The notes: generated by a model from the letters alone, not told the origin. DNA of 64,000 nt from Symbiodinium natans (GCA_905221605.1 CAJNDS010002248.1:124001-188000); one strand, 5' to 3'; positions 29,909 through 40,482 are shown, numbered from the stretch's first letter. Numbers and translations: made by a program.

Positions 29909-30019
29909 CTGAAATGGAAGTTTACGAAAATAGGGGACCCCTAATATAGATCTCCAACCAATAGGATTCCCTTATAATAAGGACCCCGTAAGGTACCCCC
30001 AATATCGGAAACCCACACT
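29909..30019. mobile_element. Foldback family E element
   Basis: TTTACGAAAATAGGGGACCCC to TATCGGAAACCC with AATAAGGACCCCGTAAGG inside. Confidence 0.6.
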
Positions 30020-30151
30020 ATCAAAGCCAAGGGCCCATACTTCAGAACCCTTCAGACAAGGGGCCATCCAAAGGGACATAAAGGGACCATGAAACGACCC
30101 ACGGCCCACGGCCGAAGATAAGCAAGCTGGGCGGGATCTCGGCCCCCTGGC

Positions 30152-30207
30152 GCGTCGATGGCCGCGTTGTAGGCAATGGTGTTGAGCTCGACGCCTCGCC
30201 TCCGAGC
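30152..30207 (-). CDS. PPR gene exon 9
   Basis: After TCGGTACAG|G it reads ARRRGVELNTIAYNAAID, a near-consensus PPR. The GC donor (GACGC|GCCAGG) joins in phase to exon 10. A family D element lies about 50 bases upstream in sense. Confidence 0.9.
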
Positions 30208-30258
30208 CTGTACCGAGGCTTTCATGACCCAGCATCCGGGGGCGGGCGTTTCTTTCTC

Positions 30259-30349
30259 GACTATTTGCTTAAGAACTCCCCCCCAAAAAAGAAATCTTCC
30301 TTGTAAAAGCATTTATCTTTTTTTTTGCGGGTCCTTAAGCAAAGAGTCG
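30259..30349. mobile_element. Foldback family D element
   Basis: CGACTATTTGCTTAAGAAC and its inverse CTTAAGCAAAGAGTCG, with GAAATCTTCCTTG inside. Confidence 0.7.
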
Positions 30350-30926
30350 TTCTCTAAGGCATCGAAGTTGCAGGTCAAGGGATGTGGAGGCTTCAGGAAT
30401 TTCGGCAGCTGCGGTGAGTCCCAGCATGGTGCTGTCTAGGGAGTCTGGGGGCGTACGCTGGGATCTCCAAACCCTCTGCACCTGAAAGTCCTGGGGAGCA
30501 TGGCTGTACAACCGTTTCCAAGAGACACCCTTTTGAAGCTGGACTTGCTGACTGCTAGAGGAGACACCCTATATAGACCCTGGACCCTAAATCCTTAATC
30601 AAGAAACCCTGCCTCACCCAGCATGGCAAGAGCTTGATTCCAATCCCTGGGCTGAGGTGGGCAGGGGGGGGTTCAGCAGCGCCGGAGCCCCTTGGGAATC
30701 CCGGATCAGAGGGTTTTTCGTTTTTTTCTTTTTGGAGCGCCGCGCGCGATCCATGCAAAAGACAAGCCCAGCCGGATCAGAGTGTTTAGGGTTTCGAGTT
30801 CTCCCCCTCAAAGAGCCGATGTGCCTGCGCAGCCTTCAAAACAAGCTCTCTCACAGCCCCCCGTTCGCTCCAAGGCTGCAAGGCCACCAGGCCGCTGAAA
30901 CCCTCAAAGTCCTCTCTCTCTCCCAA

Positions 30927-31016
30927 CCAGGATGGGTTATGAGGCCCTTAAAATCCTCAGAATGAACCCTCTAAAGGGCCTTTTAAGGGATTATAGGGTG
31001 TACTAGCCCATCCTGG
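30927..31016. mobile_element. Foldback family C element
   Basis: CCAGGATGGGTTATGAGGCCC and GGGTGTACTAGCCCATCCTGG. It lies just 3' of PPR exon 8 in sense. Confidence 0.75.
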
Positions 31017-31039
31017 AAACTCCCCTGCATCTGCGCCAC

Positions 31040-31096
31040 CCGCTGCTCGCGCAGGCGGAGATGGCAGCGCCAAAGGTGACAATTGATGGCTGCAGC
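31040..31096 (-). CDS. PPR gene exon 8
   Basis: After CGCCCGCAG|G it reads LQPSIVTFGAAISACASS, a clear PPR first helix. Joined to exon 7 (AA+G) it gives AEMMRQKLQPSIVTFGAAIS, normal spacing. The 3' end is uncertain; AGCGG|GTGGCG is one donor choice. Confidence 0.88.
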
Positions 31097-31118
31097 CTGC
31101 GGGCGCTTGGCAGCAGCT

Positions 31119-31255
31119 TAAACCCTAAACCCTAAACCCTAAACCCCTAACCCCTAACCCCTAAACCCCTAAACCCCTAAACCCCTAAACCCTAAACCCC
31201 TAAACCCTAAACCCTACTAAACCCTAAACCCTAAACCCTAAACCCTAAACCCTAG
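31119..31255 (+). repeat. Telomere-type array, CCCTAAA with CCCCTAA variants
   Basis: About nineteen units, the variants clustered in the middle. Confidence 0.95.
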
Positions 31256-31664
31256 CAGGTAGGGACTCCAACAGATCCAGATGCAACGTTGGGCTTTTGC
31301 CTTGCGGGTCGAGGCGCGTATCACATGTCACATGGCTCCAGTGATTCCAATAGAATATGTTGAAACTTTCTCTTCCCCTCGAATCTCCATATATCCTTTA
31401 ATGAGCTTTCGTTTCGAGCAAAAGGCATGCAACCTGAAGGCTGCGAGTTCACTGCAGGCACCTGAAGCAACATTCGCAACTACAAGTCCTGGATTCTTCA
31501 CTCCCTGCAAAAGTCTCAATCACCAGGACCAGAAAGTCTAATCAGCTCAAGACCCCAAAATCTCCATGCCCAAGCCAAAATGGCCTCCTGCTGCCAGCAC
31601 CCAAGCCCAAACGACCCTTTTGTACACACGCATGTCTGAGGATTCCTGGTCGAACACGACCCCC

Positions 31665-31730
31665 AACTCCCAACCCTAAACCCAAAACCCTAAACCCTAG
31701 CCCTAAACCCTAAACCCTAAACCCGAAACC
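31665..31730 (+). repeat. Telomere-type array (CCCTAAA)n, degenerate
   Basis: About eight units; donor side of PPR exon 7. Confidence 0.85.
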
Positions 31731-31765
31731 CCAATCCCCGTCTGAGCCCGTCCCAAGGGCCGGGC

Positions 31766-31800
31766 TTCTGACGCATCATCTCCGCCAGGAGCTCCGTGGC
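31766..31800 (-). CDS. PPR gene exon 7 (35 bases)
   Basis: After GCCGAAAG|G it reads ATELLAEMMRQ and ends CAGAA|GCCCGG. It joins in phase to exon 6 (GRWQE+ATELLAEM) and exon 8. It is short, and convincing only because both joins restore the repeat. Confidence 0.8.
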
Positions 31801-31887
31801 CTTTCGGCAGTCACTGAGCCCCTCTACAGTTTATCTATATATATGTGTATATATATAAGGTATGCATATATATATATATATATATTG

Positions 31888-31922
<35 letters not shown>

Positions 31923-32129
31923 GCTACCCCCCCCCCCCAGCGACCTACCCTTTTTAGGCCTTTTTAGGCCTTTTTAACAAAAAACAACAAAGAAGGCCCA
32001 AAAGTCGCGTAGTTAATCACCGGGTAATGAAGGACAGTTACTGGGACACCCGCCTCACAGACCCCGATAAGCCAGCATTGGAAGAATCTACATTTTGAAT
32101 CTGAAGCGGACAATGCTGTTTTTAGATGT

Positions 32130-32920
32130 TTAGATCAGTGTTTTTCTATGCAAATTGTGCGTTTCAAGGGCAATTAATGTTTTGTTGAGCAACTAACTTA
32201 TTTATACAGTTGTGTTTGTACGAGGCAAAGTATTAATCAAATAGTGAAACATTTTTCTTGGTTCTATGCGAATTTAGCTACTAGAGTAATTATTAAGCAA
32301 AGAGCCCAATTTGACTCAAGTGAATACTATTTAAAGGAGCATACTCAACCAAGATACGAAATAAACACCGTTCTCAACCAAAAAATGGCAAAGTGTGCGT
32401 TTAAAGTGCAAATACTGTATTTATAAAATTGTGTTTGTACTAGGCAAAGTATGCTCTCTGAAAAGTCCACTGAAATACCTTATGTTTACATATTCATGAA
32501 TCGTTTTTATTTTTGAAATAATCATTTTATGCGAATTTAGCTACTAGAGTAATTATTAAGCAAATAGTCCAATTTGACTCAAGTGAATACCATTTAAAGG
32601 ACCATACTCAACCAAAAAACGAAAGAAGCACCATACTCAACCAACATATGGCAAAGTGTGGTTTAAAGGGCAAATAGTGCTTTGTTGAGCAACTAATGCA
32701 TTGAAACAGTTGTGTTTATACCAGGCAAAGTATTATTGAAGTACTATCTGCAAAGTCAAATGAAAAAACTTATGTTTACATATTCAAGAAACAATTTTTT
32801 TGAAGTATTAAGTATTCATTCTATGCGAATTTAACTACTAGAGGAATTCTTAAGCAAACAGCCCAATTTGACTCAAGTGAATATTATTTAAAGGACCATA
32901 CTTAACCAAATACGAAATAA
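32130..32920. repeat. ~280-base tandem repeat in the AT-rich element
   Basis: Three copies share TATGCGAATTTAGCTACTAG and CAATTTGACTCAAGTGAATA (about 32263, 32525 and 32820), with a degraded fourth near 33428. They include TTAAGCAAA.AG, the terminal motif of family D. Confidence 0.85.
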
Positions 32921-32929
32921 ACACTTGCG

Positions 32930-33625
32930 GAAATGGAAACGGTTCTACCTACATAACAATGAGACAAAGATTGCTGAAGTATTCACTAAAGACCACTTGT
33001 ATACTATGTCTGAAAAGCACAATTTGCATGAGCAAGCTTAAAAATGCACAATAATGGAAATAGAAGCGGTTCTACTTACATAACGATGAAACAAAGATGT
33101 CTGAAGTATTCAAGAAAGACCACATATATACTATGCCTGAAAAACGCAACTTGCACAATCAGGCTTAAAAATGCACAAGAATCCTAGAAAAGTACTTAGT
33201 GAAGGCCATACACAAGCAAATTCACAAATACATAAAAACATCCAAAAGCGCAAGCTTTTCAGGAGAATCTCTGGTAAAGTTTGGATTATAGGGTTTTGGG
33301 GTATTCCTGGACGAGTAGGAGTCACTTTTTAAGCAAACAATTCTAAGCAATAAATGCTTTTTCTCAAGACAAGTATTGCAAATGCTGCTTCTAGATAATT
33401 AATCGCATTTACCAGGCAAATATTATCCATGCGAATTGAGCTACCAGAGCACCAAGTAATGGCTGAATAAGGTCTACTACACTTGAGTACAACCAAAAGA
33501 TGCACTAAACACTAGCGGCTCTACTTACATAATAACGAAACAAATAGTTCTGAAGCACTAGAAAGACCACTTGTATACTATTTCTGAAAAGCACAATTAG
33601 CATACGCACACTTAAAAATGCGTAG
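32930..33625. repeat. ~120-base dispersed repeat in the AT-rich element
   Basis: Three copies with CGGTTCTAC.TACATAA, GAAGTATTCA.AAAGACCAC and CTGAAAA.C.CAA at about 32935, 33060 and 33510. Confidence 0.8.
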
Positions 33626-33644
33626 TTGTTGCCTCGTGACCGTA

Positions 33645-33935
33645 AAGGCGAACCAAAAAGCCGAAATACCAAAACCAAAAAACCAAAAATACCAAAACCA
33701 AAAAAACCAAAAAAACCAAAACCAAAAAAACCAAAAATACCAAAAAAAACAATTTTCCGGGACTCTTGGAGAAGCCTCATAGGGATTTCCTGAGAGTCCC
33801 GGAAAATTGGTTTTTTTGGTATTTTTGTTTTTTTTGGTTTTGTTTTTTTTGGTTTTTTTGGTTTTGGTTTTTTTGGTTTTTTTGGTTTTGGTTTTTTGGT
33901 TTTTTTGGTTTTGGTATTCTTGGTTTTTCTACTGT
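33645..33935. repeat. ~290-base palindrome of CCAAAA / TTTTGG repeats
   Basis: The centre has inverted AATTTTCCGGGACTCT (33751-33766) and its partner (33793-33808). Outside, the left side is CCAAAA-type repeat and the right side TTTTTGG-type repeat, so the whole segment can fold into one long hairpin. Frames reading FGFFGF are a by-product. Confidence 0.9.
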
Positions 33936-35137
33936 CCCGCGTATGCGATTTTAACTGTATTTTAGTCTACGCCCTAGTAAATACGCTATATTGCACACCG
34001 AGTTTGCTTGCAATGCAGCTGGGTGACTTGAGACAAGGCGAAAAAAGGTAGGTCACTGGGGGGGGGGTACCATATATATATATAAAGTATGCATATATAT
34101 ATATATATATATATTATATACATATGTACAGATGTGTGTGAACATGTGTTCACATGTATATGTGTGTTGTTGTATGCGTGTAGATGTATACAGGCTACCC
34201 CAACCCTGAGTCGCCAAGTTCGACTTTTAGAGGGCTTCAATCTCCACACTGGGGAAAGAGCTCGAAAAAGCACTGGCACCTTGAGAAAAAAAAACACCGC
34301 TGTTGCATCCCGAAGAACCCTCGGAAGCACTCTGCTGCCACTGCCCCAGAATGGACCCCGGTCCAAAAATCCTCGGCTCAACGCGCGCTCCACTCAAACT
34401 GGCCTTCTACCGACCATAACCCCAATGCAAGGCCTCATTGTGTAAGGTTGCTCCCTTCCTTGCCTGTAAGGGCTCGTTGGCCTCCTTGCAAGCCGAAATG
34501 GCGGAAGTGTAGCCTCGCGAGATTCAGTCCTTCGGGGGCTTGGGGCTGCTTTTTTGCCTCAGGTGCTTGTCTTCGCAGCCTGATGGTACTGTAGTTCGGC
34601 TAAAAATGTGGCCCCAAGGTAGCCCTCACATCGAGGTGCCACTACAGACCAACAAACACCATGATTGGCTCGCGCCACAAGGCTTGCGGAGGCCAGGATT
34701 CCTGGGAAGTGGAGAGTCTGACGGGCTAAGGCGTCATGGACAAACTGAGGCGTTTGCCGTATTCATCCAACGGCAGCCTCTCCGCCCGCATGGCCTGCCA
34801 AGCAAAGGTGAGATGTCGCTGCTGAGTCAGGTTCTCGGTGAGATGGGACTGTAGGTCCCCCTCACACACGCGAAACGCAGGAAGCCAGCTGGCTTCTGCC
34901 CAATCATGCTCCCACACTCCAAATGTCTATAACCCCCGTAGACCCTTGGAGCCCAAGCCCACGACGGTTTATTATAATTGTGATGATTGTTTGGTGGTTA
35001 TGTTTGTTATGATGATGATTGCTGTTTCTGATATGGGGCAACTGTACAGATTGTGAAGCCGTTACGGGGCTCCAACACAGTGAAGGAGCACCAGGATCTG
35101 AATCTGCCAACAACATCGAGGATGCACCTACCTGGGG

Positions 35138-35231
35138 GTGTACGATATTAGGGTGCCATATTGGGATCCTTATTTTAAGGGGATCCTGCTGCTTGGGGTC
35201 TGTATTGGGGGTCCCTGATTATCGTAAACCC
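35138..35231. mobile_element. Foldback family E element
   Basis: GGGGGTGTACGATATTAGGG to GTCCCTGATTATCGTAAACCC. Confidence 0.5.
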
Positions 35232-35647
35232 CCACCTGGCATTCTGCAATGCCATCTTGCAATTCTGTCCCACCTCCAGCATTCCGACGGCCTGCCAAGA
35301 AGCAAGGCTTCGCAGAACTGCAACGCATCATGCGTCAGCGCATCAGTCATTCGAAAGTATCTTTGTCTGGGGCGGGTTGAGGCTGCAGGGCTCAAGCCGA
35401 AACCAGTGGCTAGGGTAGCTCCAGCGTTGTGAGGATGGACCAAGCCTGCCCCAACAACCCTACGAATGGTTTCGTAGCAGATCTTTATGCGTGGCGTTTT
35501 CTGTGAAGGTTGAAACAAGGATAACAAGGAAGGTCATATGTCCAAGAACGCTCTTGAACATAACTCTCGCTTCTCCCGGGCTAACCCTAAGCTGTCCTTT
35601 CGCAACTGGGCTTGGGGGCTACCCTAAACCCTGAACATTAAACTGTC

Positions 35648-35705
35648 AACCCTAAACCCTAAACCCTAAACCCTAAACCCTACACCCTAAACCCTAAACA
35701 CCCCA
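35648..35705 (+). repeat. Telomere-type array (CCCTAAA)n
   Basis: About eight units; donor side of PPR exon 6. Confidence 0.9.
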
Positions 35706-35729
35706 AACCCTCCACCCTTTCGGGGAGGC

Positions 35730-35800
35730 CTCCTGCCAGCGCCCCGCGCGGGCGCATGCAGAGATGCCGATGTTGAAGCTCTGCGAGTCGGGGCCGGGCC
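35730..35800 (-). CDS. PPR gene exon 6
   Basis: After AGCCGCCAG|GG it reads PGPDSQSFNIGISACARAG then RWQE, a complete first helix and turn. GC donor GAG|GCCTCC, in phase with exon 7. Bracketed by CCCTAAA (35648) and TTTAGGG (35820). Confidence 0.92.
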
Positions 35801-35819
35801 CTGGCGGCTCTTTTATAAT

Positions 35820-35873
35820 AGGGTTTAGGGTTTAGGGTTTTAGGGTTTAGGGTTTAGGGTTTTAGGGTTTAGG
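35820..35873 (+). repeat. Telomere-type array (TTTAGGG)n
   Basis: About seven units, acceptor side of PPR exon 6. Confidence 0.9.
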
Positions 35874-35967
35874 CTGTATGGCCCTTAAAACCCTCTGAAA
35901 AAAACTCCAGGATTTGATTCTCTTAAACCAATAAGGAAAATGTTCAATGTCCCATGGGCCTACCGAA

Positions 35968-36129
35968 TAGTAGATTGCTCAATAATGTTATGGTCGTGTC
36001 TTTTAGCATTCTTGCTATGTAGATTATTGTCGTTTCATGTTGTTCTGTAGTAGATTGCTCAATAATGTTATGTTAGTACCTTATAGCGTCTTCTTACTAT
36101 GTAAATTTCTGTCGTTTCATGTTGTTCTG
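35968..36129 (+). repeat. Two-copy ~80-base tandem repeat
   Basis: Both copies begin TAGTAGATTGCTCAATAATG and end GTCGTTTCATGTTGTTCTG. Confidence 0.95.
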
Positions 36130-36923
36130 GTGTAGTATCTTAGTATGGCATCATCTTTGTTCTGTTCTTATGTCGTTATACTGTGATGCCAGTATGTTGT
36201 TATGCCATTATGCCATTCTACGATTATGTTGCTAGGCTTTCTCTCTCTCTCTCTCTCTCGCTTTTCGCTCTCGCTCTCGCTCCGCCGCGCCATCCCCGAG
36301 GTCTTGCTAGGTTGTTACTTGAAATTATGCGGTTATGGTTAGTATGTTGTCTGTTGGCGGCTTGTTCGGGGAGTTTCTTCACGGATGATAGAGGCAATGG
36401 GTATGGCCCAGCTGATGACAAGGTTATGGGCTTCAGGGCATGGAGGCTTTGATAGGAGCCCCTAGATTCTGAAAGATCCGCGATGTATTCGATATCGGGT
36501 TTAGGGTGCAGGGTTTATTCGAGCTGCTCTCTACACAGACCCTGAGCCCTAAGCTTGCAAAAGGGCGAAGGCTCAATAAAAAGCCTCACACATGCCAACC
36601 CCGTAGGAATCAAGTCATGGCCAAGGCATGTTCTGCCGAATCCCTGCGAAAAGGCATCTGTTTTCGGCTCACATCATCCTGGTCCGGCAGTGTCTGAAAA
36701 AATGGCCCACCACAACTCTATCATCATATCCGCTTCTTAGGTCACCGCTAGCAATTTACCATGTCGACCTAGAAAACTAAATTTACTAAGTCTTTACAAG
36801 CCAAAACCAACCTCAGGTTTCGAGTAACCGGGCGGGCTGGCCCCGGCTGCATTCCTTCAAGACCTCCAACACCAAGTCGCACCTCCGAGAATTATGTCAC
36901 AGGTTTGTTCTTCGGAGACTTAA

Positions 36924-37006
36924 CCTGGGACACGCTTTTCCTACAGTTTGCATGGGTGATAGCTACTAAGTAAGCGGTAACTACTACTAAACTGTAGGTA
37001 CCTAGG
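36924..37006. mobile_element. Foldback family B element
   Basis: ACCTGGGACACGC..CCTACAGTTT and AAACTGTAGGTACCTAGG. Confidence 0.55.
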
Positions 37007-37355
37007 CCCTACAGTCCACGAACATCCCAGGCGAGGGTTTTCTTCCCGAAAGGATGGATCCCTTCGGGATCCTTCGTGGCATGCGGCTCCAAAGCATGCA
37101 GGAGTTCCTCTTGAAGACTGCAGATGATCGCTGCTCAGAAGCTGCCAGAACAATTCCATCTTTTGTAGGGGAGGAGGAGGTGGAGGCTAAGAATGTAAGA
37201 TGAAGGGGATCAGGTTGAGAACTCCTCAAACGCAGCCAACAGTTGAACTGAAACCTTTGGGCTACTTTGGGCTGCTTTAGGGCCTCTTAACCCTAAACCC
37301 TAAACCCTAAACCCTAAACCCCTGTCGGGTTTGTCGACTCTCTCCCTGGCCTGTC

Positions 37356-37396
37356 CGGTTCCCGGGCAAGGGCACCCATGATGATATTGTAGGAGC
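37356..37396 (-). CDS. PPR gene exon 5
   Basis: After CGACTACCAG|GC it reads SYNIIMGALARE, a PPR first helix. The join to exon 4 (CTGG+GC) gives FMPDTCPLGSYNIIMGAL. The 3' end is not fixed. CCCTAAA repeats start about 35 bases further on. Confidence 0.78.
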
Positions 37397-37810
37397 CTGG
37401 TAGTCGCAGATAAGAACTGCTAAGAAGCCCATGCTACGGCCACGCAGTAGCCCTACGCGGTCCCCAAGCCCCCTCCCCCCCTCTAGTCCACAACCGTCAT
37501 CTCGGTGTCGGCTTCTGCACAATAGCAGGGGTGCCCTATCACCTGACGTTTCATCCCCAGGGACGCCATGATCCACCCCCCGAAGGGTCTACTGGACTAG
37601 CCTCCATCCAAGTAACGAATAATGGACAAACCCTACAACATCGATTTCTGGCTTCAGGCTTAAGAAATCCCGTGCCCTCATCGGATAGAGGGTGCCTAAC
37701 TCCCTGCTTCTCCATACAAGAACTGGGAGGCTACGACATTGCGCTCTGTGGCAATTCAAGCTTGCACTTCCGTCAAGCGCGAACATCACAACTCTAAACC
37801 CAAAACCCTA

Positions 37811-37897
37811 CCTGGGACTCTCTTTACCTACAGTTATGTGTTATACCTACTACTTCAGGGTAGTTTCTGCGAAACTGTAGGTAAACAGAGTCCCAGG
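37811..37897. mobile_element. Foldback family B element
   Basis: CCTGGGACTCTCTTTACCTAC and GTAGGTAAACAGAGTCCCAGG, a nearly perfect inverted pair. Confidence 0.8.
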
Positions 37898-37967
37898 CAA
37901 ACATCAGAAACTCAATCAGGAGCCCCAACGAGTTTCTTTCCAAACCCGGTCTGAAGGCCGCAACCAT

Positions 37968-38035
37968 TAAACCCTAAACCCCAAACCCTCAACCCTAAAC
38001 CCCCAAACCCCTAAACTTCCTAAACCCTACAGAGA
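37968..38035 (+). repeat. Telomere-type array, degenerate CCCTAAA
   Basis: About eight units. Confidence 0.8.
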
Positions 38036-38156
38036 GCCGCCAGAAACACCCTCAAACAAGCTTTATGACCCTTAAGCGCATCCCAGCCACACTCAACCCT
38101 GAAGCCCTAGGCCCCTTGCATAATCCACTCAAAAGAAACCCCAAGAGCAACAAGCA

Positions 38157-38218
38157 AACCCTAAACCCTAAACCCTAATTAAACCCTAAACCCTAAACCC
38201 TAAACCCTAAACCCTAAG
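38157..38218 (+). repeat. Telomere-type array (CCCTAAA)n
   Basis: About nine units with one AATT break; donor side of PPR exon 4. Confidence 0.92.
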
Positions 38219-38243
38219 GTGCCCAAACCCCTTAAGTTCAAGC

Positions 38244-38322
38244 CCAGGGGGCAGGTGTCCGGCATGAAGTTGCGGCTGGGACCTTCTCGCAGGAGCCCTA
38301 TGGCCAACTTCATCTGCCTCAC
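38244..38322 (-). CDS. PPR gene exon 4
   Basis: After CAAACCCAG|G, an acceptor made by telomere-like repeat itself, it reads VRQMKLAIGLLREGPSRNFM then PDTCPL. GC donor CTGG|GCTTG. In phase with exons 3 and 5. Confidence 0.8.
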
Positions 38323-38410
38323 CTGGGTTTGGGGTTTAGGGTTTAGGGTTTGGGGTTTAGGTTTTTTTTTAGGGTTAGGGGTTTAGGGTTTGGGGTTTAG
38401 GGTTTAGGGA
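38323..38410 (+). repeat. Telomere-type array, TTTAGGG with TTTGGGG variants
   Basis: About eleven units; its inverse forms the last bases of the intron before PPR exon 4. Confidence 0.9.
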
Positions 38411-39003
38411 CCTCTGTTCTTTGGGTTTTGTTTTTCTCCCGCATGGCGTTTGATGGTATTGCTCTAGAAAAGGAAAGAAGAAATTGGTCCAGTAGCCCTA
38501 TCTCTAGAAAAGCCACGACCTTCGAAAATGCATCCACGAGTCACATCACTTCTTTGGGTTTGGGGTTTAGGGGTTTAGGGCTTAGGGTTCAGGGTTTGGC
38601 GTTGAGGGTTTAGAGCTTCAGGATCCGACTCTCACGCTCGCTCGCGGGAGGGCTTCGGAAGGTCTCGGCAGCAACGCCTCTACCGACCCTATGGCTCCCA
38701 AAAGCCCAACTCCCAAACAGTTTTCTAGGGTTTAGGGTTTAGGGAAGGGCCTTTAAGGCTCCTCGAGAAAATTCTAGAAGCGGGTCAAGGGATCCTCCTA
38801 ATACGCGTGCTGGTTGTGTTGGGGCTTGTAGCGTTCGAGGGCCAGGGTCTTTCTTGCTGCAACTGGAAAGGGCAACCACAATTCGCGGGTGGTATCCTCA
38901 ATCGCCCCGATGGCCATCTCAAGCAGTTCAAAAAATCATCAATTACTTGAAAGAGCTTATTGGGTCGGAGGGCTTTTGGGTTTCCGCCAAACCCTCCGAG
39001 AAC

Positions 39004-39036
39004 CTAAGCCCTAAACCCTAAACCCTAAACCCTAAA
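39004..39036 (+). repeat. Telomere-type array (CCCTAAA)n
   Basis: About 4.5 units, donor side of PPR exon 3. Confidence 0.9.
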
Positions 39037-39053
39037 CCGCACAACCCCGGAAC

Positions 39054-39172
39054 TCCAGTGGCGGCCTTCAGGAGCGCCGTGAGCACGTTGTTGTAGGTGA
39101 AGGTGTCCGGGCTGCAATGCGGGTCGCCCTCGACTTGCGCCAGCAGGTCCACGGCAGCACGCCACCCCATGC
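39054..39172 (-). CDS. PPR gene exon 3
   Basis: 119 bases after CCCTAAGCAG|GC, an acceptor built from telomere repeat plus CAG. It reads MGWRAAVDLLAQVEGDPHCS then PDTFTYNNVLTALLKAATG, an almost complete PPR. GT donor GGA|GTTCCG, in phase with exon 4. CCCTAAA on one side and eighteen TTTAGGG units on the other bracket the exon. Confidence 0.92.
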
Positions 39173-39176
39173 CTGC

Positions 39177-39306
39177 TTAGGGTTTAGGGTTTAGGGTTTA
39201 GGGTTTAGGGTTTAGGGTTTAGGGTTTAGGGTTTAGGGTTTAGGGTTTAGGGTTTAGGGTTTAGGGTTTAGGGTTTAGGGTTTAGGGTTTAGGGTTTAGG
39301 GTTTAG
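39177..39306 (+). repeat. Telomere-type array (TTTAGGG)n, ~18 units
   Basis: Uniform array abutting PPR exon 3; its inverse lies 3 bases from the splice acceptor. Confidence 0.97.
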
Positions 39307-39414
39307 GAACTTTGCTGCGGGAGGGGATCCTGAAGATGATCGGAGAAGCTTTGAGGCCCTCGGGTCTTCAATCTAAGGTGCCCCTGCCATTTCCCTAGCC
39401 ACAGGAGAACCCTG

Positions 39415-39789
39415 GTGCTCCCTCACAAGCTGCCACTCATTGCCTGTGAACCACCGATTCAGACCTCGCTCCTTCTCAAGCCAAACACCGAAGAAACACC
39501 TCGGCCAGTGCCACAGGCGCCAATCGCGCTGTTCCAAACGATGGTGTTCGCCTCCGAAAGTGCAGGGAAGCTTTGCTGGATGCACAACTGGCCAGGCTGC
39601 ATTGCAGCACATGGTGTCATGATGTTCTGTGACACAATGACCTCTCCTTTTGCAAGAACCCCACTCGCACAAAGCCACCCCGCTGCTTTGACTTGTATGT
39701 TCTTGGTTTGCCTAAGTGCTCAAGGCCGTTGTTCCACTAAACCCCCCAAAGCTATGCCGCTTCAGCACGGCATGCTTCTACTCAGCTAG
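39415..39789 (+). CDS. Possible + strand reading frame, unrecognised
   Basis: 124-codon + frame including APIALFQTMVFASESAGKLC and MHNWPGCIAAHGVMMFCD. The minus frame over the same bases is also open. It lies inside a PPR intron. There is no motif, and it may be chance. Confidence 0.2.
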   Translation: MLPHKLPLIACEPPIQTSLLLKPNTEETPRPVPQAPIALFQTMVFASESAGKLCWMHNWPGCIAAHGVMMFCDTMTSPFARTPLAQSHPAALTCMFLVCLSAQGRCSTKPPKAMPLQHGMLLLS

Positions 39790-39889
39790 CAAAACCATCC
39801 AATACGGGAAACTTAGGGCCATGTGATCGAATAGGCGCGGCTTCAGCGTGGTCTTCGGGAAAGTCGAAGCACCAAACACACATGGGTGG

Positions 39890-39983
39890 CTGTCAAAATT
39901 ATGATCCCTTTTGGGGTACCCTATCATTCGGTGTCGCATTATAATAGGGATCCAAAAAGGGACAATAACTTTGACAACCACAC
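39890..39983. mobile_element. Foldback element, family J
   Basis: GGTGGCTGTCAAAATTATGA and CAATAACTTTGACAACCACAC inverted, with GGGGTACCCTAT in the loop. Confidence 0.75.
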
Positions 39984-40082
39984 CATATGGTCAGTTCTCT
40001 GAACTCAGGGCCAGTAAGCACCCAGGGGGCCCCTGAACCCGTTGAGTGCCAGGGCCTCTGTGGGTGACCATTCTCCTAAATT

Positions 40083-40190
40083 ATTGTCCCTTTAGGGGTA
40101 CCCCAAGGACCCAAAAATAGACGATGAAGTGACCAAATAAATATTCATGGTCCCTTTAGGGGTACCCCAAGGACCCAAGAAGAGACGATG
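40083..40190 (+). repeat. Two direct copies of a ~45-base unit
   Basis: Both contain GTCCCTTTAGGGGTACCCCA, AGGACCCAA and AGACGATGA (40088 and 40150). The unit resembles one arm of family J. Confidence 0.8.
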
Positions 40191-40338
40191 ATTCAGAGAA
40201 GTGGTTTGATGAATATTCATGCAAAACGTCACCCCTCACCTCGAAGTCAGAGCCACCTTCTAAAGTGGAACTAGACCCTTGGCTTGGGCCGAGGCCCCAA
40301 GTATCAAATACTGCTTCGGAATCGAGCCCTCGGTTTAA

Positions 40339-40387
40339 CAAACCCTAAACCCTGAACCCTAAACCCTAAACCCTAAACCCTAAACCC
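40339..40387 (+). repeat. Telomere-type array (CCCTAAA)n
   Basis: About seven units; donor side of PPR exon 2. Confidence 0.9.
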
Positions 40388-40414
40388 ACGCAGCTGCCCC
40401 CTGAGCTGGAGAAC

Positions 40415-40466
40415 CTCAAGGCCCGCCGCTCGCAGGTCCCAAAACACCCGAAGGGCCTGCTGCCAC
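40415..40466 (-). CDS. PPR gene exon 2
   Basis: After AGCCCGAG|G it reads WQQALRVFWDLRAAGLE, a clear PPR second helix, and ends GAG|GTTCTC. The + strand reading LPPELENLKA looks like a leucine-rich repeat but lacks splice edges. Bracketed by CCCTAAA and TTTAGGG (40483-40560). Confidence 0.8.
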
Positions 40467-40482
40467 CTCGGGCTTTTACGAA

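Larger units (their letters stand above)
31838..34115. mobile_element. AT-rich element with inverted ends inside a PPR intron
   Basis: The left end has a TA microsatellite then GCTACC(C)n AGCGACCTACC; the right end is the inverse, GGTAGGTCACTGGGG then TACCATATATAT. Between them ~2.1 kb is much richer in AT than its surroundings and holds tandem repeats and a large palindrome. No open frame for a transposase is visible. It lies wholly inside the 31801-35729 intron. Confidence 0.7.

Noticed and set aside
33505-33954. Hydrophobic FGFFGF membrane proteins on both strands
   Set aside because: Low-complexity translation of the CCAAAA/TTTTGG palindrome.
39373-39789. Confident gene on either strand
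   Set aside because: Both strands are open, there is no motif or clear splice edge, and it lies within a PPR intron.
40388-40470. Leucine-rich repeat on the + strand (LPPELENLKA)
   Set aside because: The minus strand gives a better PPR helix with an AG|G acceptor and fits the gene's direction.
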